A DNA stretch of 64,000 nt from Nocardioides sp. WS12 (GTDB taxonomy: Bacteria > Actinomycetota > Actinomycetes > Propionibacteriales > Nocardioidaceae): NCBI RefSeq assembly GCF_014108865.1, contig NZ_CP053928.1:1178001-1242000 (forward strand), in the 5' to 3' direction. Below are positions 57,556 to 64,000 of the stretch, one piece after another. The first letter of the stretch is position 1. Each line of letters opens with the position of its first letter. Below the pieces are notes generated by a model. That model was not told the DNA's origin. It ran no database searches and saw only the letters and a program-made list of their open reading frames with translations. The position numbers and the translations under genes are program-made.

Positions 57556-59138
57556 ATCAACCCGCTACCGCGGAACCGGGCCAGATGACCCACCGCGAGA
57601 TCATGGAAGCCCTGACCGGGCTCCTGCTCGCCATGTTCGTGGCGATGCTCTCCAGCACCGTGGTGAGCAACGCCCTCCCTGCGATCGTCACCGACCTCCA
57701 CGGCAGCCAGACCGGCTACACCTGGATCGTCGTCGCGACCCTGCTCACCATGACTGCGACCACCCCGATCTGGGGCAAGCTGGCGGACCTCTTCAGCAAG
57801 AAGCTCCTCGTCCAGGTCGCGCTGATCATCTTCTCGATCGGCTCCGTGATCGCTGCCCTCGCGCCCAGCATGGGCGTGCTGATCGGCGCCCGTGCGATCC
57901 AGGGTCTCGGCATCGGTGGCCTGACCGCGCTGGTGCAGGTCGTCATCGCCTCGATGGTCTCCCCGCGCGAACGCGGCCGCTACAGCGGCTACATCGGCGC
58001 GGTCTTCGCCACCGCCACCGTCAGCGGCCCGCTGCTCGGCGGCCTCGTCGTCGACAGCCCCCTCGGGTGGCGCGGCTGCTTCATGATCGGCCTTCCCGTG
58101 GCGGCGCTCGCGTTCGTCGTACTCCAGAAGACGCTGCACCTGCCGGTGGTCAAGCGCGAGGTCAAGATCGACTACGCCGGCGCGACCCTGATCATGGGCG
58201 GCATCAGTCTGATCCTCGTCTGGGTCAGCCTGGCCGGCACCAACTTCGACTGGATCTCCGGTACGTCGGCGGCGCTCGTCGCAGGCAGCGTGGCCCTCAT
58301 TGCTGCGGCCCTGTGGGTCGAGGCGCGGGTGGCGAGCGAACCGGTGATCCCGTTGCGCCTGTTCCGTGACCGCACCATCGCGCTCGCGACGGCGGCCTCC
58401 GTGATGGTCGGCGTGGCCATGTTCGCCGCGACCGTCTACCTCAGCCAGTACTTCCAGCTCGCCCGCGGGATGAGCCCCACCGAGGCTGGCCTGATGTCGA
58501 TCGCGATGGTCGGCGGCCTGCTCGTCTCCAGCATCATCAGCGGCCGGGCCATCTCCGCGACCGGCCTGTGGAAGCGTTGGCTCGTCGGCGGCATGGTGCT
58601 GGTGATGGTCGGCACCACCCTGCTCGGCACGATCGACGCGCACACCGCGCTGTGGGTCGTCGCCAGCTACATGGCGATCGTCGGCATCGGCCTGGGTGCA
58701 ACCATGCAGAACCTGGTGCTCGCGGTGCAGAACAACACGGCACCGGAAGACCTCGGAGTGGCCAGCTCGCTCGTCGCGATGTTCCGCTCGATCGGTGGCT
58801 CCGTCGGCGTCGCCGCCCTCGGTGCGGTGCTCGCCCACCAGGTCACCGGCGGTGTGAAGGACGGCCTCCTCAGCCTCGTCAAGGCCGGCAAGGTCACCCC
58901 CGAGCAGCTGGCCACGATGGAGCACTCCACGGGCGACATCCCGGACCTGGCCAGCCTGCCGCTCCCGATCCGCGCCCTCTACGAGAACTCCTTCGGCGAC
59001 GCTGTCGGCCACATCTTCTGGGTGTCGGTACCGTTCACGATCGTGGCGTTCCTCTGCATCCTGTTCATCAAGGAGGTGCCGCTGCGCACCACCACCGGAG
59101 CGGTGGCCGAGGAGTCCGAACTGGAGACGGTGCAATGA
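57546..59138 (+). CDS. MFS drug exporter, DHA2 family (EmrB/QacA type)
   Basis: A 530-residue protein with 14 predicted transmembrane helices. Motif A-like GKLADLFSKK follows helix 2; the antiporter motif C region is ATVSGPLLGGLVVDSPLGWRG; GARAIQGLGIGGL precedes it. DHA2 pumps use the proton gradient to expel drugs or toxic metabolites. It forms an operon with a MarR repressor (ATGA overlap) and the operator lies over its start. The upstream in-frame extension is rejected because it would cross the promoter. Confidence 0.92.
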   Translation: MATNQPATAEPGQMTHREIMEALTGLLLAMFVAMLSSTVVSNALPAIVTDLHGSQTGYTWIVVATLLTMTATTPIWGKLADLFSKKLLVQVALIIFSIGSVIAALAPSMGVLIGARAIQGLGIGGLTALVQVVIASMVSPRERGRYSGYIGAVFATATVSGPLLGGLVVDSPLGWRGCFMIGLPVAALAFVVLQKTLHLPVVKREVKIDYAGATLIMGGISLILVWVSLAGTNFDWISGTSAALVAGSVALIAAALWVEARVASEPVIPLRLFRDRTIALATAASVMVGVAMFAATVYLSQYFQLARGMSPTEAGLMSIAMVGGLLVSSIISGRAISATGLWKRWLVGGMVLVMVGTTLLGTIDAHTALWVVASYMAIVGIGLGATMQNLVLAVQNNTAPEDLGVASSLVAMFRSIGGSVGVAALGAVLAHQVTGGVKDGLLSLVKAGKVTPEQLATMEHSTGDIPDLASLPLPIRALYENSFGDAVGHIFWVSVPFTIVAFLCILFIKEVPLRTTTGAVAEESELETVQ

Positions 59139-59599
59139 GCCCGAAGACCGATGACCGGATCGACGTCCTCAAGGACCTCGAGTCCGAGGTCGGCGTCCTG
59201 ATCCGCAGGATCCGCCGCGTCATCGGCGAACGGGCCCGCGCCGTGCATCCCGAGTTGCTTCCGGCGTCGTACCTGATGCTCGCCTACGTCCGCGACCACG
59301 GACCGCTGCGGGCCTCGGCGATGTGCGCGGTCTTCGACATCGACAAGGGCGCCATCAGCCGTCAGGTCCAGCACCTGCTCGACCTCGGTCTCCTGGACCG
59401 CCATCCCGACCCGGAGGACGGCCGGGCGACCCTGCTGACCACCAGCAAGGAAGGCGAGGAGCGCCTCGAGGGTGTTGCGGCTGAGCGCCGTGAACTCCTC
59501 GCCGAGCGGCTCTCCGACTGGTCGTACGACGAACTGACCGCGTTCTCGACGTCGCTGCGACGCTACAACGACGCGCTCGGGATCCCCGCCGACCGCTGA
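59135..59599 (+). CDS. MarR-family regulator
   Basis: A 154-residue winged-helix regulator: LPASYLMLAYVRDHGPLRASAMCAVFDIDKGAISRQVQHLLDLGLLDRHPDPEDGRATLLTTSKEG contains the helix-turn-helix and the wing with D-x-R. It overlaps the MFS stop by four bases. It is probably the repressor that binds the palindrome at the MFS start and is released by a pump substrate. Confidence 0.92.
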   Translation: MSPKTDDRIDVLKDLESEVGVLIRRIRRVIGERARAVHPELLPASYLMLAYVRDHGPLRASAMCAVFDIDKGAISRQVQHLLDLGLLDRHPDPEDGRATLLTTSKEGEERLEGVAAERRELLAERLSDWSYDELTAFSTSLRRYNDALGIPADR

Positions 59600-59600
59600 G

Positions 59601-60707
59601 TCAGCGAGGTCCGTAGGCCTCGAAGTTCGCCAGCGTGAGCAGCGCTCCCGCCCAGTCGGACCGCGCTCGGGCGAGGGTGGTGGGGTCCGGTTGTGTTGCG
59701 CTGTACCAAGGATCGAGATCTGAAGCGGTCACTAGGTGCTGGCCGTTTCCGAGGTCGGTCACGACCCAATCGGACAGGTCGTGTGCGGCGTGGAGGTGGG
59801 TGTCGGTGACGATTTGAAAGCCGTGTGCGTCGGGCAGGAAGCGGTCGAGCAGGTGGGCGTTGTATCGCACGTGCAGTTCCTGGATCCCGTCGAGAGGCTG
59901 CACGGTGTCGATCCCGTGAATACCCAGGATCCCGCGGTTGGCCACTCGTAGAAATGCATAGTCGAGCGGGGCTGGCAGGCTCGTCGCCAGATCCCGGAGC
60001 TCGTCGACGACGGCGTCCCACCGTGGGCCGATCGATTGGTAGTGGGCGACGGCGTTCGGACCTAGGACCGCGTGTCGTACGCGTGCTGATCGGGTGTCTG
60101 AGACGTCGAGGCCGGCAGAGCCTGCGGCGTGGAGTGCGCGCTCCATCGGTGCCTGGAGGCCGAGGCTGGCGTCGACCGCCACAGAGAAGGAGTTCTGCGT
60201 CAGGACGACCTTGCCGGGATCAGTCGTTGCCCACTCAACAGTGCGGCGCACGATCTCCTCGGTCTGCGCGACGCCGACGTGCCATCCAGGCTGACTCGTC
60301 GAGTGGGTTGAAGGCAGCCGAAATTGAGCGAACAGCGTCGGGACGGGTCGACCGTCCCTGATTGCTTTCGGCATCCGCCGGGCTTCTGTCGCTCCGCCGA
60401 GGCTGCCACTCAGGCCGTGAGCTTCGAGTGCGCCGGTGAAGAGGTCGACCCAACGGTCGATCTGTGGGCGGTCAGCGACGGGGCCGATCTCGATGGCGAA
60501 GCCGCCGGGGCACGGCGTGAACGAATACGCCCTGGGGTCGATGGCGTCCTGCTCTGCCGCGGCGTTGGCCGCGGCAACGGACCTCTCAACTGCGTCGAGC
60601 TCTCCGGTCTGCGGGGTACGAAGACGCAACCAGAAGTCGTCGTGGCCGCGCGCCTTCCACGCCCTCCGGATGGAATCCCCCGAGACCTCCACGTGGGAGG
60701 TGGTCAC
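59601..60707 (-). CDS. Unknown 368-residue protein coupled to the alpha-glucosidase gene
   Basis: No family recognised. It reads as a soluble alpha/beta protein without signal peptide or membrane helix; landmarks are a first domain with FAIEIGPVADRPQIDRWVDLF, then LFAQFRLP, VVLTQNSFSVAVDASLGLQAP and a C-terminal QELHVRYNAHLLDRFLPDAHGFQIVTDTHL. The GTG chosen overlaps the stop of the upstream glucosidase gene by four bases (GTGA). By eye it has more A/T in third codon positions than its neighbours, which may mean recent acquisition. Only one base separates it from the convergent marR. Confidence 0.7.
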   Translation of the reverse strand: MTTSHVEVSGDSIRRAWKARGHDDFWLRLRTPQTGELDAVERSVAAANAAAEQDAIDPRAYSFTPCPGGFAIEIGPVADRPQIDRWVDLFTGALEAHGLSGSLGGATEARRMPKAIRDGRPVPTLFAQFRLPSTHSTSQPGWHVGVAQTEEIVRRTVEWATTDPGKVVLTQNSFSVAVDASLGLQAPMERALHAAGSAGLDVSDTRSARVRHAVLGPNAVAHYQSIGPRWDAVVDELRDLATSLPAPLDYAFLRVANRGILGIHGIDTVQPLDGIQELHVRYNAHLLDRFLPDAHGFQIVTDTHLHAAHDLSDWVVTDLGNGQHLVTASDLDPWYSATQPDPTTLARARSDWAGALLTLANFEAYGPR

Positions 60708-62338
60708 CTGATCCACGCCGCGGTGTCGCGTGGCAACAGCCCGTCGATGATCGGTCCGCTGCTGATCAGCACGTCGCCGTCAGGCAGCGCCTTGGGGTAC
60801 TTGCTGGTGTTGACGAGCACCGTCACGCCCGCCCGTCGTACGACGAGCAGCTTGCCCAACGCGCTGGCCTCCGTGGTCTCGTCGGCTCCGGCGAAGACCT
60901 CGCGGCGGGCGGCCAGCGCCCGCCGGTAGAAGGCCAGGCTCGAGGCGTCGTCGCCCTGCTGCGCCTCGACGGTGAGACCCGCCCAGTCGGACGGCTGGGG
61001 GATCCACGGCTGCGATCCCTCTGAGCTGTCGGGCCCCCCGAAGCCGTACGGCGGCGCGGACCCGGACCACGGCAACGGCACGCGGCAGCCGTCCCGACCG
61101 GGCTCGCCGGTGCGGAACCAGGACGGGTCCTGGCGCGCCTCGGGCGGCACGTCGACCTGCTCGAGCCCGAGCTCCTCGCCCTGGTACAGGTAGGCCGAAC
61201 CGGGCAGCGCCAGCATGGCCAGCGTCGCGGCGCGGCCGCGGGCGAGCCCGACCGGCCCGCCGCCGTACCGGGTGGGGTGGCGGATCACGTCGTGGTTCGA
61301 CAGCACCCAGGTGGGTGCGGAGTCGGCCGCGCCGACCGCGGCGATGGAGTTGGTGACGACCTCGGCGAAGTCCTTCGCCTTCCACGGGGTGCCGAGCCAG
61401 CCGAAGTTGAAGGCTTGGTGGAGTTCGTCGGGGCGGATGAAGAGTGCCATCGACTCGGCGGTCTGGGTCCAGGCCTCGGCGACGGCCATCCGTTCGCCGG
61501 GGTAGGAGTCGAGGACCTTGCGCCAGCGGCGGTAGACGTCGTGGACCTCGGGCTGGTCCCACATCGGCTCGTCCTTGAGGACGCGCTCGACCATGGACTC
61601 GGCGGCCTTCGGCTTCTTCTTGCGCGCCTTGCCCGCCTTGCCCGTCTTGCCTGCCTTGTCGGGGGTCGGCTCCGGCCGGACCTGGTCGCGCAGCGACGCC
61701 TCCTTGTAGAGGCCGTGCGCCACGTCGACCCGGAAGCCGTCGACGCCGCGGTCCAGCCAGAACCGCAGCACGCCCTCGAACATGTCGCCGACCTCGGGGT
61801 TGCGCCAGTCGAGGTCGGGTTGGGAGGTGTCGAACAAATGGAGATACCAAGACCCGTCAGGGACCTGGGTCCACGCCGGACCCCCGAAGATCGACAGCCA
61901 GTTGTTCGGCGGCTCGCTCCCGTCGGTGCCGCGACCCTCGCGGAACAGGTAGCGCGCACGCTCGGGCGAGCCCGGTGCAGCGGCGAGGGCCGCCTGGAAC
62001 CACACGTGCTGGTCCGAGGTGTGGTTCGGGACGAGGTCGACGATCACCCGCAGCCCGAGACCGTGCGCCGTTTCGAGCAGGGCATCGGCATCGGTCAGGC
62101 TGCCGAACAGCGGATCGACGTCGGTGTAGTCGGCGACGTCGTACCCGTGGTCCTTCTGGGGCGAGGTGTAGAACGGCGTGATCCACAGGGCGTCGACGCC
62201 GAGATCGCGCAGGTACGGCAACCGCGACGTGATCCCGGGCAGGTCACCGATCCCGTCGGCCCCCATCTCGTCGGCGAAGCTGCGGACGTAGACCTGGTAG
62301 ACGACGGCGTCGCGCCACCACGGAGCCGGGGCGGTCAT
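60704..62338 (-). CDS. GH13 alpha-glucosidase (oligo-1,6-/alpha-glucosidase type)
   Basis: A 544-residue cytoplasmic glycoside hydrolase cutting terminal alpha-glucosyl links in short oligosaccharides. GH13 regions: DLVPNHTSDQH (I), GFRVDVAHGL with nucleophile Asp205 (II), AVAEAW with acid/base Glu288 (III), LSNHDVIRH with Asp350 (IV). ITPFYTSPQKDHGYDVADY is typical of the glucosidase subgroup. Residues 223-247 form an unusual Lys/Gly/Ala/Pro-rich insert. Its start overlaps the stop of the hot-dog gene. Confidence 0.92.
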   Translation of the reverse strand: MTAPAPWWRDAVVYQVYVRSFADEMGADGIGDLPGITSRLPYLRDLGVDALWITPFYTSPQKDHGYDVADYTDVDPLFGSLTDADALLETAHGLGLRVIVDLVPNHTSDQHVWFQAALAAAPGSPERARYLFREGRGTDGSEPPNNWLSIFGGPAWTQVPDGSWYLHLFDTSQPDLDWRNPEVGDMFEGVLRFWLDRGVDGFRVDVAHGLYKEASLRDQVRPEPTPDKAGKTGKAGKARKKKPKAAESMVERVLKDEPMWDQPEVHDVYRRWRKVLDSYPGERMAVAEAWTQTAESMALFIRPDELHQAFNFGWLGTPWKAKDFAEVVTNSIAAVGAADSAPTWVLSNHDVIRHPTRYGGGPVGLARGRAATLAMLALPGSAYLYQGEELGLEQVDVPPEARQDPSWFRTGEPGRDGCRVPLPWSGSAPPYGFGGPDSSEGSQPWIPQPSDWAGLTVEAQQGDDASSLAFYRRALAARREVFAGADETTEASALGKLLVVRRAGVTVLVNTSKYPKALPDGDVLISSGPIIDGLLPRDTAAWIR

Positions 62339-63054
62339 CGGAACTCCTCAGGGTCGACGGCGATCCAGACGTGGTCGGCGGTGGCGACGGCCTCGCCGTT
62401 CTCGCCGTACATCGTTGCTGCGGTGAAGGTCTTGCGGCCGTCGATTCGCCGCTGCTCGCCGACGATGACGTAGCGCTCCGAGGTGCGGGGCAGTCGACGT
62501 ACCTCGGTGGTGATCCGGCCGAGCACCGAGGGCCGTCCCTCGAGGTCGCTGGCCCAGCCGCCGGGGCAGTCGAGTGCGGCCCAGGCGAGCGCCACGCTGC
62601 TTTCGTACGGCGACCAGGTGCTCGCCACGCGTGCGTCCTCGGGGGAGGTCCGGGCCACCGGCGGGAGCGGGCCGGCGAAGATCCGCAGTCCGTCGCCCAC
62701 GCGTCGGGCCGTGCCACAGACGAAGCAAGTCGGGAACGGGTGCTTGCGGTGACCGCCGAACGCGGCCTCCGCGTCCGCAGCGATCCCGACCGGGACCGGC
62801 GCGACCGTGGCGGGTGCGATCTCGGCGTAGACGGCCTCGGCGACCGTCCGGCCGTCATGGGTCAGCGTGGCTCCGGCAGCCGTCGCGGTGACATGCATCG
62901 GCGTCTCGAGCGGCGGCGGCTGCCGCAGGGTCACCGTGACGGCGCGACCGATCCCCTGGCCGGGAAGGGTCGCCGCCAGGGCACCGGCAACCCAGCCTCC
63001 GTTGCCGGAGCGGGGTGGACCGTTGAAGCGACGGGGGACAGCGAGCGTGGTCAC
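62335..63054 (-). CDS. Hot-dog-fold thioesterase-like protein
   Basis: A 239-residue protein built like a double hot-dog: a first half with GNGGWVAGALAATL and VTVTLRQPPPLETPM, and a second with WSPYESSVALAWAALDCPGGWAS and a final strand region. The centre has HPFPTCFVCGTARRVGDGLRIFAGPL, a CxxC-containing motif recurrent in actinobacterial proteins of this type. Acyl-CoA thioesterase or dehydratase activity is possible; no catalytic residue can be named with confidence. GTG start. Divergent from ideR and first in an operon with the glucosidase. Confidence 0.72.
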   Translation of the reverse strand: MTTLAVPRRFNGPPRSGNGGWVAGALAATLPGQGIGRAVTVTLRQPPPLETPMHVTATAAGATLTHDGRTVAEAVYAEIAPATVAPVPVGIAADAEAAFGGHRKHPFPTCFVCGTARRVGDGLRIFAGPLPPVARTSPEDARVASTWSPYESSVALAWAALDCPGGWASDLEGRPSVLGRITTEVRRLPRTSERYVIVGEQRRIDGRKTFTAATMYGENGEAVATADHVWIAVDPEEFR

Positions 63055-63079
63055 GCGCCCAGCCTGCCAGCCGATAGGA

Positions 63080-63085
63080 CAGAAT
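63080..63085 (+). promoter_or_regulatory. -10-like box before ideR
   Basis: CAGAAT ends seven bases before the GTG at 63093, which fits a leaderless mRNA from that codon rather than from the ATG at 63084. Confidence 0.4.
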
Positions 63086-63092
63086 GGGTTAC

Positions 63093-63779
63093 GTGAGCGA
63101 TCTCATCGACACCACCGAGATGTACCTCCGCACGATCTACGAATTGATCGAGGAGGGCATCACGCCGCTGCGCGCCCGGATTGCCGAGCGCCTGCACCAG
63201 AGCGGACCGACGGTTTCGCAGACGGTTGCCCGCATGGAGCGCGACGGACTGCTCACCGTTGAAGGCGACCGCCACCTCGAACTCACCGAGGACGGCCAGC
63301 GCCTCGCCACCCGCGTCATGCGCAAGCACCGCCTCGCCGAGCGACTTCTCGTCGACGTCATCGGCCTGGACTGGGAGCTCGTCCACGAGGAGGCGTGTCG
63401 CTGGGAGCACGTCATGTCCGAGACGGTGGAGCGTCGCCTGCTCGAACTGCTCAACCACCCGACCGAGTCGCCCTACGGCAACCCGATCCCCGGCCTGGCC
63501 GAGCTCGGCCAGGAGAAGGTCGGCGAGACGTTCATGGCCGACGTCGAGCCGCTCTCCAAGGCCGCCGGTCCGGAGGTCTCGCGGGCCCTGGTCCGCCGCA
63601 TCTCCGAGGAGATGCAGAAGGACGAGGCGCTGATGAGCGCGATGCGTCGCGTCGGTGCGCTGCCCGACAAGACGATCACGATCCAGGCCACGGCCGATGG
63701 CGTACTCGTGGGCTCCGGCGGCGAGACCGCCGAGATCTTCCCGGAAGCCGCTGACCACATCTTCGTCAAGCGACTCTGA
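63093..63779 (+). CDS. ideR: Iron-dependent repressor IdeR (DtxR family)
   Basis: IdeR binds DNA when loaded with iron and controls siderophore and iron-storage genes. The 228-residue protein follows M. tuberculosis IdeR closely: helix-turn-helix [27 protein letters not shown], primary metal ligands Met10, Cys102, Glu105 and His106, ancillary ligands His79, Glu83 and His98, and a C-terminal SH3-like domain. Numbering from the GTG gives exact register with DtxR, which supports that start over an ATG three codons upstream. Confidence 0.95.
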   Translation: MSDLIDTTEMYLRTIYELIEEGITPLRARIAERLHQSGPTVSQTVARMERDGLLTVEGDRHLELTEDGQRLATRVMRKHRLAERLLVDVIGLDWELVHEEACRWEHVMSETVERRLLELLNHPTESPYGNPIPGLAELGQEKVGETFMADVEPLSKAAGPEVSRALVRRISEEMQKDEALMSAMRRVGALPDKTITIQATADGVLVGSGGETAEIFPEAADHIFVKRL

Positions 63780-63782
63780 CAC

Positions 63783-64000
63783 TCAGGCTGTCCTGGCCGC
63801 CGCCAGCCGCGGCAGCCATTGGCTGGTCCCCTCGGCAACGAGGTGGGTCGCCAGGGCGTCGCCGCGCGTTGGCCCACGGTTGACGATCACCACGGGCACC
63901 TCGCGTTGCGCTGCCCGGCGTACGAACCGCAGGCCACTCATCACCGTCAGGCTCGACCCCGCGACCAGCAGCGTGCCGCCGGTCTCCGCCAGTGCGTCGA
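63783..64000 (-). CDS. NAD-dependent protein deacylase, sirtuin family (partial)
   Basis: The last 72 residues of a gene running off the right edge. They contain [45 protein letters not shown], which matches the end of the Rossmann domain of Sir2 proteins: the GSSL motif binds NAD ribose and VIVN ends the NAD pocket. The catalytic His and zinc cysteines would lie beyond the window. Convergent with ideR, three bases apart. Confidence 0.82.
   Translation of the reverse strand, partial: DALAETGGTLLVAGSSLTVMSGLRFVRRAAQREVPVVIVNRGPTRGDALATHLVAEGTSQWLPRLAAARTA

Noticed and set aside
63084..63092. ATG at 63084 as the ideR start
   Set aside because: Only the GTG at 63093 puts Met10, Cys102, Glu105 and His106 in exact DtxR register, and family members begin at that point.

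Overview
The window is one contiguous piece of a high-GC actinobacterial chromosome. Three things point there: GTG/TTG starts and many 1-4 base stop/start overlaps, an mce operon beside rplJL and rpoBC, and menJ- and ideR-type genes. Gene content and protein style look most like Nocardioides or a close relative in the Nocardioidaceae; this is inferred from remembered families, not a search. No rRNA, tRNA, CRISPR array, prophage or insertion sequence is visible.

Layout. 1-1.6 kb: the end of an unknown gene and an Rv3722c-type aspartate aminotransferase. 1.6-3.1 kb: rplJ-rplL, with a promoter, a leader hairpin and a terminator. 3.2-14.7 kb: a complete mce lipid-import operon (mceG ATPase, two YrbE permeases, mceA-F, two Mce-associated membrane proteins, the second carrying a degenerate DnaJ-like head). 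14.8-22.4 kb: rpoB-rpoC. 22.6-32.2 kb: mostly plus-strand single genes (GrpB-like, MenJ, a double-Nudix protein, a secreted SGNH esterase, a hydroxyacid-oxoacid transhydrogenase, a 26-residue membrane peptide coupled to a methyltransferase, small hypotheticals). 32.2-37.7 kb: serC, a GNAT, and an ABC transporter divergent from a NarL-type two-component system. 37.7-44.5 kb: secreted beta-helix protein, lipase and TetR, then CynX-like MFS facing a GntR, and citrate synthase. 44.6-52.7 kb: pdxH, a pseudokinase-like membrane protein, a CocE-type hydrolase, and TetR with a heterodimeric ABC exporter. 52.7-56.1 kb: a lipoprotein and metI-metN-metQ methionine uptake. 56.2-60.7 kb: a stand-alone structured transcript with a 12-codon ORF, a DUF4279 protein, an MFS-MarR efflux operon and an unknown protein. 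60.7-64 kb: alpha-glucosidase, a hot-dog-like protein, ideR and the end of a sirtuin.

How the parts work together. Ribosomal stalk and RNA polymerase genes flank the mce importer, a juxtaposition echoed in Mycobacterium tuberculosis, where mkl (mceG) also lies between rplL and rpoB. Several small regulatory modules can be read directly: TetR with its own operator and the ABC exporter, MarR with an operator over the MFS start codon, TetR with a motif shared with the lipase gene, GntR with a divergent MFS gene, and IdeR with all metal ligands present. Many single genes have a TANNNT-like -10 box six or seven bases before the start codon, the signature of leaderless mRNAs. Convergent genes either overlap or abut, or are separated by long perfect hairpins without U tracts.

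The strongest candidate for something undescribed is the roughly 200-nt transcript at 56338-56538: promoter, a near-perfect extended Shine-Dalgarno, a 12-codon ORF, mutually exclusive hairpins overlapping its stop codon, and a three-way-junction terminator. A 21-bp-period repeat family shared by two distant intergenic loci is the next most unusual signal.
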